The position numbers were made by a program, and so were the translations under genes. The notes under the pieces were generated by a model. That model saw nothing but the letters and a program-made list of their open reading frames with translations. It was not told where the DNA came from and ran no database searches. From NCBI RefSeq assembly GCF_042678485.1, contig NZ_JBHTKR010000002.1:556401-620400 (forward strand): a DNA stretch of 64,000 nt, written 5' to 3'. This document shows positions 1-6,651 of the stretch, one piece after another (within the stretch, counting starts at the first letter, position 1; the number at the start of each line of letters is the position of its first letter). This stretch comes from Seohaeicola saemankumensis. GTDB taxonomy: Bacteria; Pseudomonadota; Alphaproteobacteria; Rhodobacterales; Rhodobacteraceae.

Positions 1-952
1 TGCCCGCCGTGTAGGGCCCGACCTTCAGCGCCTCGATGCGGGGCACCAGCTTTTCGACCAGGCGGTCGGCGGTCTCATCCCCCACCGGCACCGCGACCGA
101 AATCGCCATGCAGCGTTCGCCGGCCGCACCATAGCCCGCGCCGATCAGCGCGTCGGCGGCCTGATCCATGTCGGCGTCGGGCATGATGATCATGTGGTTC
201 TTGGCGCCGCCGAAGCACTGCACGCGCTTGCCGTTCGAACAGCCGCGACCGTAGATATATTCCGCGATCGGGGTCGATCCGACAAAACCGATCGACTGGA
301 TCACCGGATGGTCAAGAATCGCATCCACCGCTTCCTTGTCGCCGTTCACGACCTGCAGGATGCCCTTGGGCAGGCCCGCTTCTTCCATCAGTTCGGCCAG
401 CATCAGCGGCACGGAAGGATCACGCTCCGACGGTTTCAGAATGAACGCGTTCCCGCAGGCAATCGCAGGCGCGAACATCCACATCGGGATCATCGCCGGA
501 AAGTTGAAGGGCGTGATGCCCGCCGTCACACCCAGCGCCTGGCGCATGGAATACATGTCGATGCCGGGGCCGGCGCTGTCGGTGAATTCACCCTTCAGCA
601 GCTGCGGCGCACCGATGCAATATTCCACCACTTCCAGACCGCGCTGCACGTCGCCGGCGGCATCGGGCAGGGTCTTGCCGTGCTCGCGGCTCAGCGCTTC
701 GGCCAGCTTGTCCATGTCGCGGTTCAGCAGGTCCACGAATTTCATCATCACCCGTGCGCGGCGCTGCGGGTTCACGGCGGCCCAGGCGGGCTGCGCCTTG
801 GCGGCAACCTCGACGGCATAGGCCATCTCTGCGGCATTGGCCAGCGGCACGCGTGCCTGCACTTCGCCGGTGGCGGGGTTGTAGACATCGGCAAATCGGC
901 CCGAGGTGCCCTTGACGTGGGCGCCACCGATGTAATGGGTCAGTTCCTGCAT
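1..952 (-). CDS. mmsA: Methylmalonate-semialdehyde dehydrogenase (CoA-acylating), C-terminus cut by window edge
   Basis: The enzyme oxidises methylmalonate semialdehyde (valine catabolism, also malonate semialdehyde) to propionyl-CoA or acetyl-CoA using NAD and CoA. About 317 N-terminal residues are visible. The N-terminus MQELTHYIGGAHVKG, the segment ITPFNFPAMIPMWMF, the cofactor-site stretch FVGSTPIAEYI, QCFGGAKNHMIIMPDAD and the catalytic cysteine in AAGERCMA are all typical of the MMSDH branch of aldehyde dehydrogenases. The start at 952 is preceded by an AGGAGG ribosome binding site on the minus strand. It is divergent from a LysR gene with a dyad between them, which suggests control by that regulator. 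The remaining C-terminal part lies left of position 1. Confidence 0.93.
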   Translation of the reverse strand, partial: MQELTHYIGGAHVKGTSGRFADVYNPATGEVQARVPLANAAEMAYAVEVAAKAQPAWAAVNPQRRARVMMKFVDLLNRDMDKLAEALSREHGKTLPDAAGDVQRGLEVVEYCIGAPQLLKGEFTDSAGPGIDMYSMRQALGVTAGITPFNFPAMIPMWMFAPAIACGNAFILKPSERDPSVPLMLAELMEEAGLPKGILQVVNGDKEAVDAILDHPVIQSIGFVGSTPIAEYIYGRGCSNGKRVQCFGGAKNHMIIMPDADMDQAADALIGAGYGAAGERCMAISVAVPVGDETADRLVEKLVPRIEALKVGPYTAG

Positions 953-1030
953 TGGAAAACTCCTCCTGAATCTGGGGTGCAGGATAGGCTTGCAAAATTG
1001 ATCCGGAAAGGGGCAAGTTTCCAAAAAGGT

Positions 1031-1046
1031 TTTGCATTTTTGCAAA
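1031..1046. promoter_or_regulatory. Dyad TTTGCA-N4-TGCAAA, candidate LysR operator
   Basis: The mmsA/lysR divergent gap holds a perfect inverted repeat TTTGCA (1031-1036) and TGCAAA (1041-1046), and a further TGCAAAA half site at 991-997. LysR-type regulators usually bind such AT-rich dyads in the divergent promoter beside their own gene. The right arm runs into the AAAGGAGG ribosome binding site of the lysR gene, so autorepression is plausible. This is inference from sequence symmetry and position. Confidence 0.5.
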
Positions 1047-1057
1047 GGAGGTCCCGG

Positions 1058-1954
1058 ATGGAAATGCAGTGGGATGATCTGAAGGTTTTTCTGGCGGTGG
1101 CGCGCACCGAAAGCCTGTCCGGGGCAGGCCGCGTGCTCAAGGTGGATCCGGCCACCGTGGGGCGCCGTGTCGCCCGGCTTGAAGAAGGTCTTGGCACGCC
1201 CCTCTTTGCCAAGTCGCCGCAGGGCTATGCCATGACGGATGCGGGCCAGCGCCTGCTGGCCCATGCCGAACGGGCCGAGGCGGCGATGGGCGCCGCGGTC
1301 GAGGAGCTGGCCGGGCAGGCCGGGGCGCTGTCGGGTCAGATCCGCATCGGCGCGCCGGACGGCTGCGCCAATTTCCTTCTGCCACAGGTCTGTGCCGCGA
1401 TCATGGCCGACAACCCCGACCTGGAGGTGCAGATCGTGGCCCTGCCGCGTGTCTTCAACCTGTCCAAGCGCGAGGCCGACATGGCCATCGGCGTGAGCCC
1501 GCCCGCGGCGGGTCGCCTGACCGTGCAGAAGATCACCGATTACCGCCTGCACCTGGCCGCATCGCGCCGCTATCTGCGCCGCCACCCGCCGATCCTTGGC
1601 CTTGACGATCTGAAGGATCATCGGATGGTCGGCTATATCCCGGACATGATCTTCGACAAGGAACTGGACTACCTGACCGGGATCGGGGTCGAACGCGTGG
1701 CGCTGGCGTCGAATTCCGTCTCGGTGCAGTTCAACTGGATTCGCCAGGGCGGTGGCGTCGGCATCGTGCATGATTTCGCCATCCCCTCGGCCAAGGGTCT
1801 TGTCAGGCTGTTGACCGATCAGGTCAGCCTGACGCGCAGCTTCTACCTGATCCGCCATGCCGATGACCGCCGGATGGACCGGCTGAACCGCTTCGCCACG
1901 GCGCTGGCCGACGGCATCCGCCGCGAGGTCGCCCGCCTCGAGGCCGAGGTCTGA
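1058..1954 (+). CDS. LysR-family transcriptional regulator, probable regulator of mmsA
   Basis: A 298-residue DNA-binding regulator. The N-terminal winged helix-turn-helix is visible at about residues 3-62 (MQWDDLKVFLAVARTESLSG, followed by ATVGRRVARLEEGLGTPLF), followed by a LysR substrate-binding domain to the C-terminus. An open frame continues upstream to 194, but that part is antisense to mmsA; the ATG at 1058 follows a strong AAAGGAGG site and matches the usual LysR N-terminus and length. It is transcribed away from mmsA, the classic arrangement of a LysR gene and its target. The effector cannot be read from sequence; a valine or branched-chain catabolic intermediate is a guess from the neighbour. 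Confidence 0.9.
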   Translation: MEMQWDDLKVFLAVARTESLSGAGRVLKVDPATVGRRVARLEEGLGTPLFAKSPQGYAMTDAGQRLLAHAERAEAAMGAAVEELAGQAGALSGQIRIGAPDGCANFLLPQVCAAIMADNPDLEVQIVALPRVFNLSKREADMAIGVSPPAAGRLTVQKITDYRLHLAASRRYLRRHPPILGLDDLKDHRMVGYIPDMIFDKELDYLTGIGVERVALASNSVSVQFNWIRQGGGVGIVHDFAIPSAKGLVRLLTDQVSLTRSFYLIRHADDRRMDRLNRFATALADGIRREVARLEAEV

Positions 1955-2044
1955 TGCAACTTTGAAGGCAGTGATTTCTTGACAGGCTCTCGCCACTGAT
2001 GGACGCTGGACAGATCACGTCCATCCTGAGGAGGAGGAGAGACC

Positions 2045-2479
2045 ATGCTCGTTCATCAGATCCTGAAATCAAAGGGAAACCATGCCGTTTTCACGGTGAC
2101 GCCCGGTACGCTGGTGTCCGATGCGGTGCAGATCCTTGCCGAAAAGCGTATTGGTGGCCTTGTCGTGTCGCGCGATGGTGTCTCTGTGGACGGGATCATT
2201 TCCGAACGTGATATCGTGCGGTCCCTGGCCCTGCGCGGCGCCGTGTGCCTGACCGAGGCCGTCGGGGACATGATGACGCGCAACCCGTCGTGCTGCGGCA
2301 CCGGGGACAGCGCCGATGATGTGCTGTCGCGCATGACCGATGGACGTTTCCGCCACATGCCCGTGACCGAAGGCAAGGAACTGGTGGGAATCGTCACAAT
2401 CGGTGACGTGGTCAAGGCGCGTATCGACGAGCTGGCAATGGAAAAGACTGCCCTCGAAGGGATGATCATGGGCCATTGA
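2045..2479 (+). CDS. CBS-domain protein (two CBS repeats)
   Basis: A 144-residue soluble protein made almost entirely of a CBS pair: repeat one around residues 14-65 (ILAEKRIGGLVVSRDG, then GIISERDIV) and repeat two around 75-130 (MMTRNPSCCGTGDS, then MPVTEGKELVGIVTIGDVV). CBS pairs bind adenine nucleotides or SAM and act as energy sensors. No enzymatic domain is attached, so the partner is unknown. The ATG follows GAGGAGGAG, a strong ribosome binding site. It sits between lysR and coaD with about 90 and 140 bases of spacing, so it is probably its own transcription unit. Confidence 0.88.
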   Translation: MLVHQILKSKGNHAVFTVTPGTLVSDAVQILAEKRIGGLVVSRDGVSVDGIISERDIVRSLALRGAVCLTEAVGDMMTRNPSCCGTGDSADDVLSRMTDGRFRHMPVTEGKELVGIVTIGDVVKARIDELAMEKTALEGMIMGH

Positions 2480-2621
2480 CGGCGGGTCGGCGCGTCACGG
2501 GGCCGGCCTGCCTTGTGGCGGCCCTTGCAGAGATTGATGGTTTTTAGGGTTGCAAACCGGTTGGCAATAATATTGCGTGCCCCCCAGAAATAACCAGAAG
2601 ACCACAGCACGGAGCCTGCCC

Positions 2622-3131
2622 ATGCGTATCGGACTTTACCCCGGCACCTTCGATCCGATCACCTACGGGCATGTCGACATCATCCGCCGTTCGGCCACGC
2701 TGGTGGATCGTCTGGTGATCGGTGTCGCGATCAACCGTGACAAGGGCCCGATGTTCTCCCTCGAGGAACGCGTCGCCATGATCGAGGCCGAATGCGTTGC
2801 CCTGTCCGCTGAGACGGGAACCGAGATTGTGGCCCATCCTTTCGAGAATCTGCTGATTGACTGCGCCCGCGACGTGGGCGCGCAGATGATCGTGCGCGGC
2901 CTGCGCGCCGTGGCGGATTTCGAATATGAATTTCAGATGGTCGGCATGAACCGCGCGCTCGACAGCTCGATCGAGACTGTCTTTCTGATGGCCGAAGCGC
3001 GCCACCAGGCGATTGCCAGCAAGCTGGTCAAGGAAATCGCGCGCCTTGGCGGTGACGTGCACAAATTCGTGCCCCCCGCCGTGAATGTCGCGCTGCGGGC
3101 CAAGCTGGGCCAGACACCGCGCCCTCTCTGA
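2622..3131 (+). CDS. coaD: Pantetheine-phosphate adenylyltransferase
   Basis: CoaD transfers AMP from ATP to 4'-phosphopantetheine, the penultimate step of coenzyme A synthesis, in the cytoplasm. The 169-residue protein begins MRIGLYPGTFDPITYGH, containing the nucleotidyltransferase T/HxGH signature, and carries the family segments IVRGLRAVADFEYEFQM and SSKLVKEI-like SKLVKEIARLGGDV. Length is normal for the family. The start at 2622 was preferred over an in-frame codon at 2577 because GGAG lies just upstream and the protein N-terminus then matches CoaD. The convergent hydrolase gene ends 5 bases downstream. Confidence 0.96.
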   Translation: MRIGLYPGTFDPITYGHVDIIRRSATLVDRLVIGVAINRDKGPMFSLEERVAMIEAECVALSAETGTEIVAHPFENLLIDCARDVGAQMIVRGLRAVADFEYEFQMVGMNRALDSSIETVFLMAEARHQAIASKLVKEIARLGGDVHKFVPPAVNVALRAKLGQTPRPL

Positions 3132-3135
3132 AGTC

Positions 3136-4101
3136 TTAGCTGCGGCCCCCGGCGGCGATCACGCCCTCGGTCTCGCGGATGAACCGCGCGCAGGCCGCCG
3201 CCTGCGTGATCGGCAGCATATGCCCGCCTTCGATCACCTCAAGCCCGATATGGGGATGATCTGCCACCAGGGCGCGGCCATGCAGTTCGGCCTCAAGGAT
3301 GCGATCCTCGGCCCCGAAAAGGATGCGGACGGGCACTTTGAGGCTGTCGTATTGCCCCGCCATCCAGCGCAGATCGCGCCCGGACGCCAGATAATCGCGT
3401 GACGTGCTGCGAAAGGATGCGGGCCTGAGCCCCAGAAGCGCGCCGCCCTGGATCGCATAGTTGTCCGGCACCTTCTCGGGCCCGAACACCTGATCCAGCA
3501 CCTGCGGCGCGGTGCGGATCGCCATCGGGATCGCCAGCAGCCACGACATCGCGAACAGCTTGGCCCGCCCCTTGATGTTCAGCCCGGCGAAGGCGTCGAT
3601 CGCGCCGGATGGCGGTTGCGTCAGCGGTGCCAGCAGCGCCAGACCGCGCGTGCGCGCGGGGTGGTCCATCGCCAGGCACAGTGCAATGGCGCCGCCAAGG
3701 GAATGCCCGACAATCAGCGGCCGCTCCAGCCCCAGCGCGTCGATCAGCGCGGCCACAGTGTCCGCCTGCGCGCGGGGATTGGCGGCCGCATCCTCGTCCC
3801 GGCTGGACCAGCCCATGCCGGGGCGGTCGATGACGATGACCCGGTGATCGCCCGTCAGCAAAGGCGTCAGGGCCATGTTGAAATTGCCCATCTGCCCGCC
3901 CAGCCCGTGGATCATCACGATGGCCGGCCCCGATCCTTCGTCCGTGTAATGCAGCCGCGTGCCGGGCAGGTCGATGAAACGCCCGCGCGGCGGGATCGCC
4001 AGTTCGGCCCCGCGTTTGGTGTTCCAGGTGAACCAGGCCAGCCCCGCCATCAGCAACAGCACGATGACGAGCAGGGCAAACAGGAACTGGATCATGGGCA
4101 T
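3136..4101 (-). CDS. Alpha/beta-hydrolase with N-terminal membrane anchor
   Basis: A 321-residue alpha/beta-hydrolase. Residues 4-24 form one hydrophobic helix, probably an inner-membrane anchor. The HGLGGQ oxyanion region is at about 65-70, the nucleophile elbow GHSLGG puts Ser at 134, and Asp266 (GAEDRIL) and His294 (EGGHMLP) complete the triad. The substrate cannot be told; related proteins act as esterases, lipases or dehalogenase-like enzymes. It is convergent with coaD and separated by about 66 bases from the small gene at 4168-4311, which points the same way. Confidence 0.85.
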   Translation of the reverse strand: MPMIQFLFALLVIVLLLMAGLAWFTWNTKRGAELAIPPRGRFIDLPGTRLHYTDEGSGPAIVMIHGLGGQMGNFNMALTPLLTGDHRVIVIDRPGMGWSSRDEDAAANPRAQADTVAALIDALGLERPLIVGHSLGGAIALCLAMDHPARTRGLALLAPLTQPPSGAIDAFAGLNIKGRAKLFAMSWLLAIPMAIRTAPQVLDQVFGPEKVPDNYAIQGGALLGLRPASFRSTSRDYLASGRDLRWMAGQYDSLKVPVRILFGAEDRILEAELHGRALVADHPHIGLEVIEGGHMLPITQAAACARFIRETEGVIAAGGRS

Positions 4102-4167
4102 GGCCTTTCAGGTGCCGGGTCAACCCCGAGGAAAAAGCGTGTATCGCAAGGAACAAGCCTGACCGCT

Positions 4168-4311
4168 CTAGCGCCAGAAGGCCAGCCATTCGATCAGCTC
4201 TGCCAGCTTTCGCAGCAGAAACAGCAGGTTTTCCCCGTCATACATCGCGGCATCAAGCCCGAGACCCGTCAGGATCAGCAGCCCAAGGCCGATGGCGATC
4301 TGGTTCGTCAT
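4168..4311 (-). CDS. Small membrane protein, 47 residues, unknown function
   Basis: A 47-residue protein with one hydrophobic helix (QIAIGLGLLILTGLGLDAAM) followed by an amphipathic tail ending WLAFWR. I recall very similar short proteins close to gap in other Rhodobacterales, which supports it being real; no function is known to me. The ATG at 4311 was chosen because the upstream in-frame part overlaps the gap terminator. It lies just downstream of gap on the same strand but beyond a hairpin terminator, so it may be expressed by read-through or from its own promoter. Confidence 0.6.
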   Translation of the reverse strand: MTNQIAIGLGLLILTGLGLDAAMYDGENLLFLLRKLAELIEWLAFWR

Positions 4312-4325
4312 TGCGCGTTGCCTGC

Positions 4326-4362
4326 CAAAAGATAAAGGGCTGCGACAGCTATGCCGCAGCCC
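4326..4362 (-). terminator. Rho-independent terminator of gap
   Basis: Arms GGGCTGCG (4337-4344) and CGCAGCCC (4355-4362) can pair; on the minus strand the stem is followed by a T-rich run (complement of aaaagataaa). It lies about 30 bases after the gap stop codon. Confidence 0.7.
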
Positions 4363-4390
4363 CAATGCCCTTGCAAGCCTGTTGACCGGA

Positions 4391-5392
4391 TCAGCCCAGC
4401 CGACCCATCAATGCCGCCACATCCGCCATCCGGCACGAGAAGCCCCATTCGTTGTCATACCAGGACAGCACACGCACAAGGCGCTTGCCGATCACCTTGG
4501 TCTGGTCCGGCGCGAAGATCGAGCTTTCTTCGGTATGGTTGAAGTCGATCGAGACCTTGGGTTCGGGATCATATCCCAGGATACCCTTCATCGCGCCGGC
4601 CGCGGCCTCGGCCACGATGGCGTTCACATCGGCCACGGTCACGTCCTTGCCCGCGACGAATGTCAGGTCCACGGCGCTGACATTGGGGGTCGGCACGCGA
4701 ATGGCCGATCCGTCCAGCTTGCCATTCAGTTCCGGCAGCACCTCGCCCAGGGCCTTGGCCGCACCGGTCGAGGTGGGAATCATCGACATCGCCGCCGCGC
4801 GGGCGCGATAAAGATCCTTGTGGCGGCGGTCCAGCGTGGGCTGATCGCCGGTGTAGCTGTGGATCGTGGTCATGATGCCGCTTTCGATGCCGATGGCATC
4901 GTTCAGCACCTTGGCCAGCGGGGCCAGGCAGTTGGTGGTGCAGGACCCGTTCGAAATCATGGTCTCGCCAGCCGCCAGCGCATCGTGGTTCACACCGTAG
5001 ACAACCGTGCGGTCCACGTTCTTGCCCGGTGCCGACAGCAGCACTTTCTTCGCGCCACGCTCCAGATGTTTCTTGGCCTTGGCGCCATCGTTGAAATTGC
5101 CGGTGCATTCCAGCACGACATCGACGCCGGACCAATCCAGCTCGTCCATGTCATAGGTCGACATCATCTCGATCCGGCCGGCGCCCAGATCCATCCAGCC
5201 CTCGCCGGTGGTCACCGGGTTGCCGAAACGGCCATGCACGCTGTCATAGCGCACCAGATGTGCGGCCGTATCCAGCGGGCCGGTCGCGTTCAGCTTGACC
5301 ACGCGCACATCCTGCCGCACGCTTTCCGCGATATGCATAAGGGTGCAACGGCCGATCCGGCCAAATCCGTTGATGCCAAGCGTGATGGTCAT
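4391..5392 (-). CDS. gap: Glyceraldehyde-3-phosphate dehydrogenase, type I, probably NADP-using
   Basis: A full-length 333-residue GAPDH: Rossmann start GINGFGRIGR, catalytic Cys151 in SNGSCTTNCLAP, His178, and the C-terminal SWYDNEWGFS. It interconverts glyceraldehyde-3-phosphate and 1,3-bisphosphoglycerate. The residue that is Asp32 in NAD-specific enzymes (the ND of IND) is Ala36 here (LNATGPL), and the Leu187-Pro188 pair is Arg189-Arg190 (TLDRRHKDL). Loss of that Asp and change of that pair are the known marks of NADP-accepting, gluconeogenic or Calvin-type GAPDHs, so I infer NADP preference. Active-site context SNG instead of the common SNA is a small oddity. The promoter faces two LacI-type dyads (5511-5552). 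Confidence 0.95.
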   Translation of the reverse strand: MTITLGINGFGRIGRCTLMHIAESVRQDVRVVKLNATGPLDTAAHLVRYDSVHGRFGNPVTTGEGWMDLGAGRIEMMSTYDMDELDWSGVDVVLECTGNFNDGAKAKKHLERGAKKVLLSAPGKNVDRTVVYGVNHDALAAGETMISNGSCTTNCLAPLAKVLNDAIGIESGIMTTIHSYTGDQPTLDRRHKDLYRARAAAMSMIPTSTGAAKALGEVLPELNGKLDGSAIRVPTPNVSAVDLTFVAGKDVTVADVNAIVAEAAAGAMKGILGYDPEPKVSIDFNHTEESSIFAPDQTKVIGKRLVRVLSWYDNEWGFSCRMADVAALMGRLG

Positions 5393-5510
5393 GAGGCTCT
5401 CCTGCGTCTTGCGTGATTGCGCGGGATATATCCAACTGGCGCGCGCCCCGAAAGGTGAAAAGCGACGCCGCAGCGGCGGATTGACGCCAATCCATGTCTG
5501 AAATCAATAT

Positions 5511-5552
5511 GTTAGCGCAAACCGTTTCGCTTCAGGCTATGGTTGCGCTAAC
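5511..5552. promoter_or_regulatory. Two LacI-family-type operators 30 bp apart
   Basis: Two imperfect palindromes centred on GCGC lie in the gap/DUF808 divergent region: GTTAGCGCAAAC (5511-5522) and GGTTGCGCTAAC (5541-5552). Their centres are exactly 30 bp apart, close to three helical turns. The form GTTWGCGCWAAC fits LacI-family sites. In alphaproteobacteria the LacI regulator CceR/PckR controls central carbon genes including gap, so it is the leading candidate; that assignment is inference. Confidence 0.65.
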
Positions 5553-5615
5553 GCTTTGGCTTGTCTTGGAAACTGCGCCTGTTACTCTGGCGGTCAAAGC
5601 AGGCAGGGGATGGGC

Positions 5616-6584
5616 ATGAGCGGACTTTTGGCGCTACTGGATGATGTGGCGGCGATCGCCAAGGTTGCGGCAGCCTCGGTCGATGATGTGGTGGGGCAGG
5701 CCGCAAAGGCGGGGGCCAAGGCCGCGGGTGCCGTCATCGACGATGCGGCCGTGACGCCGAAATATGTGCATGGCTTCGCACCCGCCCGCGAATTGCCCAT
5801 TGTCTGGCGCATCGCACGTGGATCGTTGCGCAACAAGCTGCTGATCCTGTTGCCGGCTGCCCTGGTTCTGTCGGCCTTCGCACCCATGCTGATCACGCCG
5901 CTGCTGATGCTGGGCGGGGCCTATCTGTGTTTCGAAGGTGCGGAAAAGGTGGCCCATGTCCTGTTCCCGCATGCCGATGCCCATGTCGCGGCGGATCTGG
6001 ACACCGGCGATCCGCTCCACCTCGAAGAGGCACGTGTGGCGGGCGCCATCAAGACCGATTTCATCCTGTCGGCCGAGATCATGACAATCGCGCTGGCCGC
6101 GATCCCCGTCAGCACATTCTGGACCGAGGCGGCGACGCTTGCGATCGTGGGCATCGGCATCACCATCGCCGTCTATGGGGGCGTGGCCTTGATCGTGAAG
6201 GCCGATGACGCGGGCCTGTTCATGGCAGAGCGGGGCCGCCTTGGCCTGACGCGCAGTCTGGGGCGCGGCATCGTGCGCGGCATGCCGGGGTTTCTGAAAG
6301 GGCTGACCACGGTAGGGACGGCGGCGATGCTCTGGGTCGGCGGGTCCATCGTTGTCCATGGGCTGGAAGAGCTGGGCTTTGCCGCGCCCGCCCACCTGAT
6401 CCATGATGCCGCGGCCGGTCTTGGCGCGATGGTGCCGCAGGCGCAGGGGGCCATCACATGGATCGCCACGGCGGCGATGGATGGCATTCTCGGCCTGGCC
6501 TTGGGCCTTGCGCTGATCCCGCTGGTCACGCGCGTCATCGCGCCGCTCTGGTCCGCCCTGACGGGAAAGGGCCGCCCCGCCTGA
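5616..6584 (+). CDS. DUF808 family inner-membrane protein (YedI-like)
   Basis: A 322-residue membrane protein of the DUF808/YedI family. It begins MSGLLALLDDVAAIAKVAAASVDD, the highly conserved family opening, followed by TPKYVHGF and several hydrophobic helices (roughly residues 75-100, 150-200, 225-250, 285-310). Function is unknown; the E. coli homologue is YedI. The ATG at 5616 has a GGGG ribosome binding stretch about six bases upstream; an ATG two codons earlier (5610) is possible. It is divergent from gap and shares its LacI-type operators. Confidence 0.88.
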   Translation: MSGLLALLDDVAAIAKVAAASVDDVVGQAAKAGAKAAGAVIDDAAVTPKYVHGFAPARELPIVWRIARGSLRNKLLILLPAALVLSAFAPMLITPLLMLGGAYLCFEGAEKVAHVLFPHADAHVAADLDTGDPLHLEEARVAGAIKTDFILSAEIMTIALAAIPVSTFWTEAATLAIVGIGITIAVYGGVALIVKADDAGLFMAERGRLGLTRSLGRGIVRGMPGFLKGLTTVGTAAMLWVGGSIVVHGLEELGFAAPAHLIHDAAAGLGAMVPQAQGAITWIATAAMDGILGLALGLALIPLVTRVIAPLWSALTGKGRPA

Positions 6585-6601
6585 TCGCGGAACGGCCCTT
6601 T
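6566..6601. terminator. Bidirectional terminator between DUF808 gene and tkt
   Basis: Inverted arms AAAGGGCCG (6566-6574) and CGGCCCTTT (6593-6601) lie between two convergent genes. The left arm begins inside the last codons of the DUF808 gene. T/A tracts on both sides permit use in both directions. Confidence 0.65.
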
Positions 6602-6621
6602 CATCGTTCTCCAAATACTCG
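6600..6621 (+). repeat. Dispersed intergenic motif, copy 1
   Basis: This copy matches, on the plus strand, the motif that on the opposite strand reads GAGTATTTGGGGAAAGATGAA elsewhere in the window (other copies at 11180-11203, 44519-44543 and 54253-54279). It lies directly after the terminator between two convergent genes. Confidence 0.5.
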
Positions 6622-6651
6622 ATAACAACGCCCGAAACCGGGCGCGCCGCT

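Noticed and set aside
4292..5416. Plus-strand open frame of about 374 codons opposite gap
   Set aside because: Antisense shadow of a clearly recognised GAPDH gene.
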